A DNA stretch of 64,000 nt from Pseudomonas baltica (GTDB lineage Bacteria > Pseudomonadota > Gammaproteobacteria > Pseudomonadales > Pseudomonadaceae). The DNA is taken from the NCBI RefSeq assembly GCF_014235765.1, contig NZ_JACMYH010000003.1, forward strand, positions 310,001 through 374,000, written 5' to 3'. A model generated the notes under the pieces. It searched no databases. It saw only the letters and a list, made by a program, of their open reading frames with translations, and was not told the origin of the DNA. Shown here piece by piece: positions 56,220-64,000 of the stretch. Position 1 is the first letter of the stretch. The number at the start of each line of letters is the position of its first letter. The position numbers and the translations under genes were made by a program.

Positions 56220-59132
56220 ATGCCGCTCGACACGCTCGTGCATCGCGCCAGTCGTCCCAACCCCGTGGTGAGTATCGAACAGGCGCAGGCATTGTTGTTC
56301 GAGCATTACGGCCTGCAAGGTCAACTGCACAGCCTGGGCAGCCAGCAAGACCTCAACTTTCGCGTGGAAAGCGCCCAGCATCGCTGGGTGCTGAAGTTCT
56401 GTCACGACGACGCGGCCCCTCAGGCGCTCGCGGCCCAGCATGAGGCGATGCGGCATCTGGCTGGCCACGGCCTTGCAGTACCACAGGCACTGGCTGCCCT
56501 CGACGGTCGCGATACCCTTGCCGTACACCTGGGCCAGCAGCGCCTGCAGATGCGCGTGTTGAGCTATCTGGACGGTCAGCCGCTGACTCGCCTCAAGCAT
56601 CTGGGGCCGGTTGCCATCGCGCGCATTGGTCAGTTGTGCGGCGAGGTAGACCGTGCCTTGCTCGACTTTCAACACCCTGGCCTTGCGCGCACGCTGCAAT
56701 GGGACCCGCGACATGCGCATAAGTTGCTTGATCATCTGTTGCCGGCGCTCGACGATCCCGGGCAGCGCGGCCGTGTGGTCGAAATGGCGTTCCAGGCGCA
56801 GCGTCGACTGGGTGCGGTCAGTGCCGATCTGCCGCTGCAGGCGGTGCATCTGGACATCACCGATGACAACAGTGTCTGGCAGCGCGATGCCGACCTGCGC
56901 TGGCAGCTCACGGGCCTGATCGACTTCGGTGATCTGGTGCACACCTGGCGGGTGGCGGACCTGGCGGCGACCTGCGCTGCGCTGCTGCATCATGGCCATG
57001 GCGATCCGTTCGCGGTGTTGCCGACAGTGGCAGCCTATCATCGGGTCAATCCGCTCGAGCAAGCGGAGCTGCGTGCCTTATGGCCATTGGTGGTGCTGCG
57101 GGCAGCGGTGCTGGTGTCGAGCAGCGCCCGGCAGCTGAGCGTGGCGCCGGACAACGACTATATCCGGGCCAATGTCGAGCATGAGTGGGAAATCTTCGAC
57201 ATAGCTACCGCAGAACCATTCGAATTGATGGAAGCGGCAATTTTCAGCAGTGTGGGGCAGAGCATACCTGAATCAGCCGGAGATGGCATATTGCCTTTGT
57301 TTGCTCACGTGACGCATTCGACAGTTTGTCGAGTGGACTTGAGCGTACTCAGCGAGCATTTCGCGGACGGCAACTGGGAGCAAGCGAATATCGACGAACG
57401 GCTGCTGAGCGGTGCCGCAGCGGGCAGCGGCTGGGCCTGTACGGGTTATGGTGAGTATCGCCTCTCGCGTACTCGCATCGATACCTGCGCGGCGTCGGCG
57501 ACCTGCGCGCTGCACGTGCAGGTTCAGGCGCCGCCGGGCACCGATCTGCAGGCGCCCTGGGCTGGCACGCTGAAGCGGTTGGCCGATGCCAGCGTGGTGC
57601 TCGAAGGTGCTTCCTTGAGCCTGCACCTGTGGGGGCTCGACTGCCCAAGCCCGGCGGGGACCGTGCTGGCTGCGGGCGCACCGTTGGGCAAGGTCGACGG
57701 TTCGCTGCTGGTGCAGTTGTGCCGCAGCCCTGATGTGAGCCCGCCACTGTTCTGCACGCCGGCGCGGGCGGCGGCCTGGCAGTCCCTGTGCCCGTCGCCG
57801 GCAAGGGTGCTCGGCATGGATTGCGACGCGCCGCTACCGCCCGACGCAGGTCTGCTGCTGCAGCGGCGCGACGCCAGTTTCGCTCGCTCGCAGAAGCATT
57901 ATTACCAGGCGCCGCCGCAGATCGAGCGCGGCTGGCGCAACCATCTGATCGACATGCACGGCCAGTCGTACCTGGACATGCTCAACAACGTCGCGGTGCT
58001 CGGCCATGGACACCCGCGCATGGCCCAGGTGGCGGCGCGGCAATGGTCACTGCTCAATACCAACTCACGCTTTCACTATGCAGCGATCGCCGAGTTTTCC
58101 GAGCGCCTGCTGGCACTCGCGCCGCCAGGTTTCGATCGGGTGTTTCTGGTCAACAGCGGCACCGAGGCCAACGATCTGGCGATCCGCCTGGCCTGGGCAG
58201 CCAGCGGCGGGCGCGACATGCTCAGCATGCTCGAGGCCTACCATGGCTGGTCGGTGGCCACCGATGCCATTTCCACCTCCATCGCCGACAACCCGCAGGC
58301 GTTGAGCACGCGACCGGACTGGGTCCATCCGGTCATGGCGGCCAACAGCTACCGTGGCACTTTCCGTGGTCCCGACTGCACCGCAGGCTACGTCCGCAGT
58401 GTCGACGACACCTTGCGTCAGCTGGATGAGCAGGGCCGCCAGCTGGCCGGTTTCATCTGCGAGCCGGTGTACGGCAACGCCGGCGGCATAGCCTTGCCCG
58501 AGGGCTATCTGCAGCAGGTCTATGACCGCGTTCGCGCGCGGGGCGGGCTGTGCATCGCCGACGAAGTGCAAGTTGGCTATGGGCGCCTGGGCGAGTATTT
58601 CTGGGGGTTCGAACAGCAAGGCGTGGTGCCGGACATCATCACCATGGCCAAGGGCATGGGCAATGGTCACCCGCTGGGCGCGGTGATTACCCGCCGCGAG
58701 GTAGCCGAGGCACTGGAAGCCGAGGGGTATTTCTTCTCATCGTCCGGTGGCAGCCCGGTCAGTTGCCGCATTGGCCTGGCGGTGCTCGATGTGATGGCCG
58801 AAGAGGGGCTGTGGGAGAACGCGAAGGTGGTTGGCAGGCATTTCAAGGCACGCTTGCAAGGGTTGCTCGACCAGCATCCGCTGGTGGGCGCCGTGCACGG
58901 GTCCGGGTTCTATCTGGGCCTGGAACTGGTGCGCGATCGCCATAGCCTGGCGCCGGCGACGCAGGAGACGGCGCTGCTGTGCGAGCGGCTGCGCGAGCTG
59001 GGCATCTTCATGCAGCCTACCGGTGACCACCTGAACATCCTCAAGATCAAGCCGCCGATGGTGACCACCCGACAGAGCGTGGATTTCTTCGTCGATTGCG
59101 TGGTGCAGGTGCTTGACGAAATCCAGGGCTGA
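56220..59132 (+). CDS. Fusion: APH-type kinase + degenerate M23 domain + class III aminotransferase
   Basis: This 970-residue protein has three parts. Residues 1 to about 340 are an aminoglycoside-phosphotransferase/choline-kinase fold with an intact catalytic HLDITDDN and DFGD. Residues about 380-540 resemble an M23 peptidase fold, but the zinc-binding HxxxD and HxH positions are not preserved (ALHVQVQAPPGTDLQAP, SLLVQLC); only one His (LHLWGL) remains. Residues about 550-970 are a class III PLP aminotransferase with DEVQVGYGRLG and the Lys in TMAKGMGNGHP. Aminotransferases of this fused type are related to phospholyases that act on phosphorylated amino alcohols. Kinase and lyase in one chain would fit phosphorylating an amino alcohol and then eliminating phosphate; this is inference. 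aguA follows after 88 bases. Confidence 0.8.
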   Translation: MPLDTLVHRASRPNPVVSIEQAQALLFEHYGLQGQLHSLGSQQDLNFRVESAQHRWVLKFCHDDAAPQALAAQHEAMRHLAGHGLAVPQALAALDGRDTLAVHLGQQRLQMRVLSYLDGQPLTRLKHLGPVAIARIGQLCGEVDRALLDFQHPGLARTLQWDPRHAHKLLDHLLPALDDPGQRGRVVEMAFQAQRRLGAVSADLPLQAVHLDITDDNSVWQRDADLRWQLTGLIDFGDLVHTWRVADLAATCAALLHHGHGDPFAVLPTVAAYHRVNPLEQAELRALWPLVVLRAAVLVSSSARQLSVAPDNDYIRANVEHEWEIFDIATAEPFELMEAAIFSSVGQSIPESAGDGILPLFAHVTHSTVCRVDLSVLSEHFADGNWEQANIDERLLSGAAAGSGWACTGYGEYRLSRTRIDTCAASATCALHVQVQAPPGTDLQAPWAGTLKRLADASVVLEGASLSLHLWGLDCPSPAGTVLAAGAPLGKVDGSLLVQLCRSPDVSPPLFCTPARAAAWQSLCPSPARVLGMDCDAPLPPDAGLLLQRRDASFARSQKHYYQAPPQIERGWRNHLIDMHGQSYLDMLNNVAVLGHGHPRMAQVAARQWSLLNTNSRFHYAAIAEFSERLLALAPPGFDRVFLVNSGTEANDLAIRLAWAASGGRDMLSMLEAYHGWSVATDAISTSIADNPQALSTRPDWVHPVMAANSYRGTFRGPDCTAGYVRSVDDTLRQLDEQGRQLAGFICEPVYGNAGGIALPEGYLQQVYDRVRARGGLCIADEVQVGYGRLGEYFWGFEQQGVVPDIITMAKGMGNGHPLGAVITRREVAEALEAEGYFFSSSGGSPVSCRIGLAVLDVMAEEGLWENAKVVGRHFKARLQGLLDQHPLVGAVHGSGFYLGLELVRDRHSLAPATQETALLCERLRELGIFMQPTGDHLNILKIKPPMVTTRQSVDFFVDCVVQVLDEIQG

Positions 59133-59220
59133 AAGACAGGCCTGGGCGCGTTTCACGATCCGCTCGACAACCTGTAGAGTGCGCCCATACCTTTTTCATG
59201 GACCACCGGAGCCCTGACCC

Positions 59221-60327
59221 ATGACCACGCTCGACAGTACCCCTCGCGCCGACGGTTTCCACATGCCGGCCGAATGGGCGCCCCATACCCAGACCTGGAT
59301 GCTGTGGCCCGAGCGCCCGGACAACTGGCGCCTGGGCGGCAAGCCGGTGCAGGCGGCGCATGTCGCCCTGGCCAAGGCCATCGCGCGTTTCGAGCCGGTC
59401 ACGGTCGGGGTGTCTGCCGGGCAGTACGACAACGCGCGCGCGCGCCTGGACGTGCCGAACATTCGCGTGGTCGAAATGAGCAGCGACGATGCCTGGATGC
59501 GTGATACCGGGCCGACCTTCGTGATCGACGAAAGCGGCCAGGTGCGCGGTGTGGACTGGGCGTTCAATGCGTGGGGCGGCTTTGACGGTGGCCTCTATGC
59601 CCCCTGGAACCGCGACGAGCAGGTGGCAAGCAAGGTGCTGGGCATGGAGCGCTGCCAGGGTTACCACACGCAAGGTTTCGTGCTCGAAGGCGGCTCGATT
59701 CACGTGGACGGCGAAGGCACGCTGATCACCACCGAGGAATGCCTGCTCAACCGCAATCGCAACCCGCACCTGAACCGCGAGCAGATCGAGCGAATCCTGT
59801 CCGATCATCTGGCAGTGGACAAGGTCATCTGGCTGCCCGACGGCCTGTTCAACGACGAGACCGACGGACACGTCGACAACTTCTGCTGCTACGTGCGTCC
59901 AGGTGAAGTGCTCCTGGCCTGGACCGACGACGCCAGTGACCCGAACTATGCCCGCTGCCAGGCTGCCCTGCAGGTGCTGGAAAGCAGCGTCGATGCCAAG
60001 GGCCGGGCGCTGGTGGTACACAAGATGCCGATCCCGGGGCCCCTGTATGCCACCCAGCAGGAGTGCGATGGCGTCGATCTGGTTGCCGGCAGCCAGGAGC
60101 GTCACCCGTCCGTGCGCCTGGCCGGATCCTACGTTAACTTCCTGATCGTCAACGGCGGCATCATCGCGCCCAGCTTCGACGACCCGCTCGACAGCCAGGC
60201 GCAGGTCCTGTTGCAGCAGCTGTTTCCGGAGCACGAAGTGGTGATGGTGCCGGGCCGTGAGTTGCTGCTCGGTGGCGGCAACATCCATTGCCTGACCCAG
60301 CAGCAGCCGGCGCCCGTGCGCGGCTGA
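59221..60327 (+). CDS. aguA: Agmatine deiminase
   Basis: This 368-residue guanidino-modifying enzyme converts agmatine to N-carbamoylputrescine. The catalytic Cys357 lies in [12 protein letters not shown]. Substrate residues are in [22 protein letters not shown] and [11 protein letters not shown]. aguB, the usual partner, is not next to it, so the following hydrolysis to putrescine must be encoded elsewhere. The ATG at 59221 is the family start. A terminator follows its stop. Confidence 0.95.
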   Translation: MTTLDSTPRADGFHMPAEWAPHTQTWMLWPERPDNWRLGGKPVQAAHVALAKAIARFEPVTVGVSAGQYDNARARLDVPNIRVVEMSSDDAWMRDTGPTFVIDESGQVRGVDWAFNAWGGFDGGLYAPWNRDEQVASKVLGMERCQGYHTQGFVLEGGSIHVDGEGTLITTEECLLNRNRNPHLNREQIERILSDHLAVDKVIWLPDGLFNDETDGHVDNFCCYVRPGEVLLAWTDDASDPNYARCQAALQVLESSVDAKGRALVVHKMPIPGPLYATQQECDGVDLVAGSQERHPSVRLAGSYVNFLIVNGGIIAPSFDDPLDSQAQVLLQQLFPEHEVVMVPGRELLLGGGNIHCLTQQQPAPVRG

Positions 60328-60347
60328 GGCGGGCTGACCAGCCTTTG

Positions 60348-60375
60348 AAGCCCGACCTGATGTCGGGCTTTTTTG
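60348..60375 (+). terminator. Intrinsic terminator after aguA
   Basis: Stem aagcccgac/gtcgggctt with loop ctgat, followed by further T. It sits 21 bases after the aguA stop. Confidence 0.92.
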
Positions 60376-60428
60376 TGGGCGTTATGCCGCAAAGCGACCC
60401 GCTTATAGCGATAAAGTTTCACGAAATT

Positions 60429-60458
60429 TTGACTTTCGCATCCTCCCATCGCTAGGAT
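60429..60458 (+). promoter_or_regulatory. Candidate promoter of the OprD-family porin gene
   Basis: TTGACT and TAGGAT hexamers 18 bases apart, lying between the aguA terminator and the porin start. The 5' leader would be about 130 bases. Moderate match to the sigma-70 pattern. Confidence 0.45.
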
Positions 60459-60597
60459 CCGACCCCGCGCACTGGCCCGCATAGACCCTGCCCCGCCCCT
60501 CCGAATGCCTGTTGCAGAGCGTTGCGCTGGCAATGCGGACGGCGGGAAACGAGCGGGTGGCCGTGTCGCGTCCTCACTGGTGATTAGGGAAAACAAG

Positions 60598-61887
60598 ATG
60601 TTGAACAAGAAACTGGCTGCCCTCGCGCTGGGCGTGATGGCGGCGACCCAGGCCATGGCCAGCGAACAGGCCGATAGCAAGGGCTTCGTCGAAGACAGCC
60701 ACCTCGACGTACTGCTGCGCAATGCCTACATCAGTCGTGACTACAAGCATGGCGGGCAGGACAAGGCCGAGTGGGGCCAGGGTGTGATCGCCAAGTTCAA
60801 TTCCGGTTTCACCCAGGGCACGGTCGGCGTCGGCGTCGATGCATTCGGCCTGTATGCGCTGCGCCTGGACGGCGGCACCGGTCGCGCCGGTGCCGGCGGT
60901 ATCGACTTTTTCAAGCGTGGCGGTACTTCGGACGATCCGAGCAGTGCGCCCCACGATCTGGCCCGCGCCGGCGCAGCGGTGAAAGTGCGCATCTCCAATA
61001 CTGTGATCAAGTACGGCGACCAGATGCCGGCGCTGCCGGTGCTCAATTTCGACGATTCGCGCCTGTTGCCGGAAAGCTTCACCGGCACCCTGATCACCTC
61101 CAAGGAAATCGATGGCCTGGTGCTCAACGCCGGCCGCTTCACCCAGGAAGCGCGCAAGAGCGCCGAAGCCCGCGACAGCGGTGGCCTGAAGAAAATCGAC
61201 GTGTACGGCGGCAGCTATCAGTTCAGCGACAGCCTGACCGGCGCCTTGTATGCCTCGGATGTCGAAGACCGGCTGAAGAAGCAGTACGTCAACCTCAACT
61301 ACGTGCTGGCCCTGCCGAGCGAACAGTCGCTGACGTTTGATTTCAACGGCTACCGCTCGCACCTGGACAAGGACTACGCCAGCACGCTGGGCACTGGCCA
61401 GGACAACAAGATCTGGAGCCTGGCCGCGACCTGGGCCTTCGGTCCGCACTCGCTGACCCTGGCACACCAGCGCAGCACGGGCGATACCGGCTACAACTAC
61501 GGTTTCTATCAGAACGCCGGTGGTGTGGGCGACGGTGGCTCGACCATTTTCCTGGCCAACTCGTACTGGTCGGACTTCAACGCCGAAGACGAAGTCTCCT
61601 GGCAGTTGGGCTACGGCATCGACTTCCGCACGTTCGGCGTGCCCGGCCTGACCTACAAGGTGGCCTACGTGCGTGGTGACAACATCCGCACCCCGACGGG
61701 CGATGGCCAGGAACGCGAGATATTCAACCAGGTCCAGTACGTGGTGCAGAATGGCCCGGCCAAGGACCTGACCCTGCGTCTGCGCGGCTCGTGGTTGCGC
61801 ACCTCGGACAACGTCCGTGCTTCGGGCTATAACGACGACGGCAACGAAGTACGCGCTTTCGTCGAGTACCCGATCAACATCTTCTGA
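60598..61887 (+). CDS. OprD-family outer-membrane porin
   Basis: This 429-residue porin has a signal peptide (MLNKKLAALALGVMAATQAMA, then SEQADSKGF) and alternating strands with aromatic girdles, ending NVRASGYNDDGNEVRAFVEYPINIF, where the final Phe is the usual outer-membrane signal. OprD porins admit basic amino acids or other small acids. The location just after aguA makes an arginine/agmatine-like substrate a tempting guess, but the subfamily was not resolved. A terminator follows that it shares with the antiporter gene. Confidence 0.92.
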   Translation: MLNKKLAALALGVMAATQAMASEQADSKGFVEDSHLDVLLRNAYISRDYKHGGQDKAEWGQGVIAKFNSGFTQGTVGVGVDAFGLYALRLDGGTGRAGAGGIDFFKRGGTSDDPSSAPHDLARAGAAVKVRISNTVIKYGDQMPALPVLNFDDSRLLPESFTGTLITSKEIDGLVLNAGRFTQEARKSAEARDSGGLKKIDVYGGSYQFSDSLTGALYASDVEDRLKKQYVNLNYVLALPSEQSLTFDFNGYRSHLDKDYASTLGTGQDNKIWSLAATWAFGPHSLTLAHQRSTGDTGYNYGFYQNAGGVGDGGSTIFLANSYWSDFNAEDEVSWQLGYGIDFRTFGVPGLTYKVAYVRGDNIRTPTGDGQEREIFNQVQYVVQNGPAKDLTLRLRGSWLRTSDNVRASGYNDDGNEVRAFVEYPINIF

Positions 61888-61915
61888 TGGCGACCCGGTT
61901 GTGATGGTGTAAATG

Positions 61916-61940
61916 AAAAACCCCGCGAGAGCGGGGTTTT
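61916..61940. terminator. Bidirectional intrinsic terminator
   Basis: Stem aaaaaccccgc/gcggggttttt with loop gaga, flanked by A and T runs. It serves the porin gene on the plus strand and the converging antiporter gene on the minus strand. Confidence 0.92.
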
Positions 61941-61960
61941 TCGTATGCGAACGGTGCCGA

Positions 61961-63220
61961 TCAATGCTCGCGCACGGCCTGCGTATCCGGCTCGCGGGTC
62001 ACGGCCTTGACCAGTTTGCCGATGCTCAGGCCCTGCAACAGGATCGAGGACAGCACGACGATGTAGGTGATGCTCAACAGCAGGTCGCGTTCCGGTCCGA
62101 TCGGCAGGGCCAGGGCCAGGGCGACCGAGACGCCGCCGCGCAGGCCACCCCAGGTAAGCACGCGAATGGTGCCACGCGGGACGCTGCGAAAGCGTCGCAG
62201 CAGCAGAATCGCCGGGGCCACCGTGAGCAACCGCGAGAGCAGGATCGCCACGGCCAGCAGGGAGGCTGCGAACAGGTGCAGCCAGGAGAACGGCAGCAGC
62301 AACAGCTCCAGGCCGATCAAGGCGAACAGCAGCGCATTGAGGATGTCGTCGAGCAACTCCCAGAAGCCGTCCATATAGCGCCGGGTCATGTCGTTCATTG
62401 CCAGGTTGCGCCCCAGGTTGCCGATGATCAGCCCGGCCACCACCATTGCGATCGGCGCCGACACATGCAGCTCGTAGGCCATGGCCGAGCCACCGATCAC
62501 CAGCGCCAGGGTCAGCATGACCTCGACCTGGTACTGCTCGATGCTCTTGATCATGCGGTAGACGATGTAGCCGATCAGGCCGCCGAACAGTGCGCCCCCC
62601 ACGGCTTCATGCAGGAACAGCATGGCCGTTGCGCCCGCCGTCGGTGTTTCGCCCAGTTGAGCGATACCTAGCAGCACGGTGAACACCACCACCGCCGTGC
62701 CATCGTTGAACAGCGATTCGCCGACAATGGTGGTTTTCAACGGCTTGGAGGCGTTGGCCGTGCGCAGCACGCCCAGCACCGCGATCGGATCGGTAGGTGA
62801 AATCAGGGCGCCGAACAGCAAGCAGTACAGGAAGCTGACGTGCCAGCCGAACAGGCCGAATATCCAGAAGGCCAGGGCGCCGATGACGAAGGTGGCGATC
62901 AGCACGCCGAAAGTGGCCAGCAGACCGATCGGCCAGCGGTAGTTGCGCAAGTCGGCGAGGTTCACGTGCAGGGCGCCGGCGAACAGCAGGAAGGACAGCA
63001 TCCAGTTCATCAGCAGATCGCCGAAGTCGATCTGGTTCATCAATGCTTCGACGCGTTCTTCCAGGCCCGGGTAGCCGATGAAACTCAAGCCTTGCAGGAT
63101 CAGCGAGAACAGCAGAGCGGTCACCATCACGCCGATGGTAGGGGGCAGGCCGATGAAGCGGAAATTCACATAGGTCAGCAGTGTGGTGAGGCAGATGAAT
63201 GTGGCAACTAGCTCGAGCAT
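61961..63220 (-). CDS. CPA1-family sodium/proton antiporter
   Basis: This 419-residue membrane protein has about twelve hydrophobic segments and the CPA1 motifs GALISPTDPIAVLGVLR (Asp pair in the ion path) and GESLFNDGTAVVVFTVLLG. It exchanges cytosolic Na+ or K+ for protons and helps pH and salt balance. The ATG at 63220 is chosen with a ggagc ribosome site; the frame opens further upstream without membrane-like sequence. It converges with the porin gene across a terminator. Confidence 0.9.
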   Translation of the reverse strand: MLELVATFICLTTLLTYVNFRFIGLPPTIGVMVTALLFSLILQGLSFIGYPGLEERVEALMNQIDFGDLLMNWMLSFLLFAGALHVNLADLRNYRWPIGLLATFGVLIATFVIGALAFWIFGLFGWHVSFLYCLLFGALISPTDPIAVLGVLRTANASKPLKTTIVGESLFNDGTAVVVFTVLLGIAQLGETPTAGATAMLFLHEAVGGALFGGLIGYIVYRMIKSIEQYQVEVMLTLALVIGGSAMAYELHVSAPIAMVVAGLIIGNLGRNLAMNDMTRRYMDGFWELLDDILNALLFALIGLELLLLPFSWLHLFAASLLAVAILLSRLLTVAPAILLLRRFRSVPRGTIRVLTWGGLRGGVSVALALALPIGPERDLLLSITYIVVLSSILLQGLSIGKLVKAVTREPDTQAVREH

Positions 63221-63322
63221 CCGGGCTCCTTTGGTCAAATGATGAAGATTTATCGATAGATGAGGCCTATCAAACGCTGCAGTGTTGTTTGATGTTGCCG
63301 TGCGCCCGAACGGCACACCCGT

Positions 63323-64000
63323 TCATCCCGCCGCGTTGAGTGCCGCGGTTGGCCTGCGCTGCCAATAGATGAACACCACGGCGAGTATCAGGGTGCCGAT
63401 GCCGGTTATGGCGCCGGTCCATGGCAAATCCACCAATGGTGCACCACTGGCGACAACCAGGCCGCCGACCCAGGCGCCGGCGGCGTTGCCCAGGTTGAAG
63501 GCGCTCTGGTTGAGGGTCGAGCCCAGGTTCGGCGCCTCGTGTGCCTGGTCGATGATCAGCAATTGCAGGATCGGGCACAGCGCGAAGGCGAACACGCCCC
63601 ACGCCAGCAATGTCAGCGCGGCCGGGATCAATGAGCCGCTGGTCTGGGTGAACAGGGCCAGGATCAACACCACCGCAATGGCCATGCCCACCAGCGAGGG
63701 CAGCAGGCGCGAGTCGGCCAGACGGCCACCGAGCATGCTGCCGATGGTCAGGCCGACGCCGAACAGCAGCAGCATCACGGTGATGCCGTGGGCGCTGACG
63801 CCGGTAACGTCCTGCAGGATCGGTGCAATGTAGGTGAACACACTGAACAGGCTGCAGGAGGCCATCGCGCTCATGGCCAGGGGCAGCAACACGTTGGGCT
63901 TGCGCAGCACGCGGAACTCGCGGGCCAGGTTGCCGCGTTCCATGGGAATGGCCTTGGGCAGCCAGACGATCTGCGCCAGCAGGGCAATGATGCCGATCAC
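63323..64000 (-). CDS. MFS transporter, partial (start beyond the window)
   Basis: 225 codons of a major facilitator superfamily protein are visible; the start lies past base 64000. The visible part is the C-terminal half, with about six membrane segments, and includes FTYIAPILQDVTG and GGRLADSRLLPSLVG, like the AraJ/YdhP drug- or sugar-efflux group. It ends at TGA on the minus strand (complement of 63323-63325). It lies 102 bases upstream of the antiporter on the same strand. The substrate cannot be named. Confidence 0.85.
   Translation of the reverse strand: MIGIIALLAQIVWLPKAIPMERGNLAREFRVLRKPNVLLPLAMSAMASCSLFSVFTYIAPILQDVTGVSAHGITVMLLLFGVGLTIGSMLGGRLADSRLLPSLVGMAIAVVLILALFTQTSGSLIPAALTLLAWGVFAFALCPILQLLIIDQAHEAPNLGSTLNQSAFNLGNAAGAWVGGLVVASGAPLVDLPWTGAITGIGTLILAVVFIYWQRRPTAALNAAG

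Noticed and set aside
56220..59132. The fusion protein as two or three genes joined by a sequencing error
   Set aside because: The frame is uninterrupted for 970 codons with no internal ribosome site and start at the domain joins, and the same domain order is known from related aminotransferases.

Overview
The window is a chromosomal segment of a high-GC gammaproteobacterium, almost certainly a Pseudomonas and most likely of the P. putida group. This rests on the gene content (spu polyamine locus, gshA, tex-ompR-envZ-rimK, hslO-pckA, dctBD, OprD porin), on GC-rich third codon positions, and on many intergenic palindromes of the Pseudomonas REP type (core taggagcgg / ccgctccta). About 55 protein genes are supported. 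No tRNA, rRNA, CRISPR array, insertion sequence or prophage was seen. Most of the window is core metabolism and stress housekeeping.

Layout. 0.3-8.6 kb: polyamine operon spuBC-spuDEFGH (gamma-glutamylputrescine synthetase, aminotransferase, and an ABC importer with two binding proteins), then an alpha/beta hydrolase. 9.7-17 kb: a DUF2059-like exported protein, a prolyl-hydroxylase-like 2-oxoglutarate oxygenase, serA divergent from a D-2-hydroxyglutarate dehydrogenase, an FAH-family enzyme, and two tandem SdiA-regulated-family proteins. 17-20.4 kb: a cystine-type amino-acid ABC importer divergent from serine acetyltransferase. 20.5-25 kb: BCCT choline transporter behind a BetI-like operator, a DUF2388 protein, and an orphan GspE-type ATPase. 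25-32 kb: a small ACT-like protein divergent from an Lrp regulator, a CYTH-CHAD protein, argE, argA, gshA. 32-43 kb: thioesterase, tex, ompR-envZ, rimB-rimK, hslR, PAP2 phosphatase, hslO, pckA. 43-50 kb: glycine-zipper protein, fdhD with an FdhF/YdeP-like molybdoenzyme and a LysR regulator, yrfG-like nucleotidase, nudE-cysQ. 50-56 kb: dctBD and rmlBAC. 56-64 kb: a kinase/degenerate-M23/aminotransferase fusion, aguA, an OprD porin, a CPA1 antiporter, and an MFS transporter cut by the window end.

How the genes work together. Polyamine and arginine chemistry recurs: spuBC and the Spu importer use putrescine and spermidine, aguA feeds agmatine toward putrescine, and argA/argE make ornithine. Serine and cysteine form a second theme: SerA, whose reaction is helped by D-2-hydroxyglutarate dehydrogenase removing the reduced side product, serine acetyltransferase, a cystine-type importer, GshA and CysQ. 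Envelope and stress functions (EnvZ/OmpR, Hsp15, Hsp33, BetT, PAP2, RmlBAC) fill the rest.

The less ordinary items are the triple fusion protein with a broken M23 site, a 12-bp perfect hairpin between it and rmlB, the ACT-like/Lrp divergent pair with two dyads, a 20-bp palindrome in front of pckA, a nearly exact tandem duplication of a REP pair, and the prolyl-hydroxylase homologue. I found no clear new multi-gene system. All calls come from reading the sequence and from memory of the families; no database search was run.
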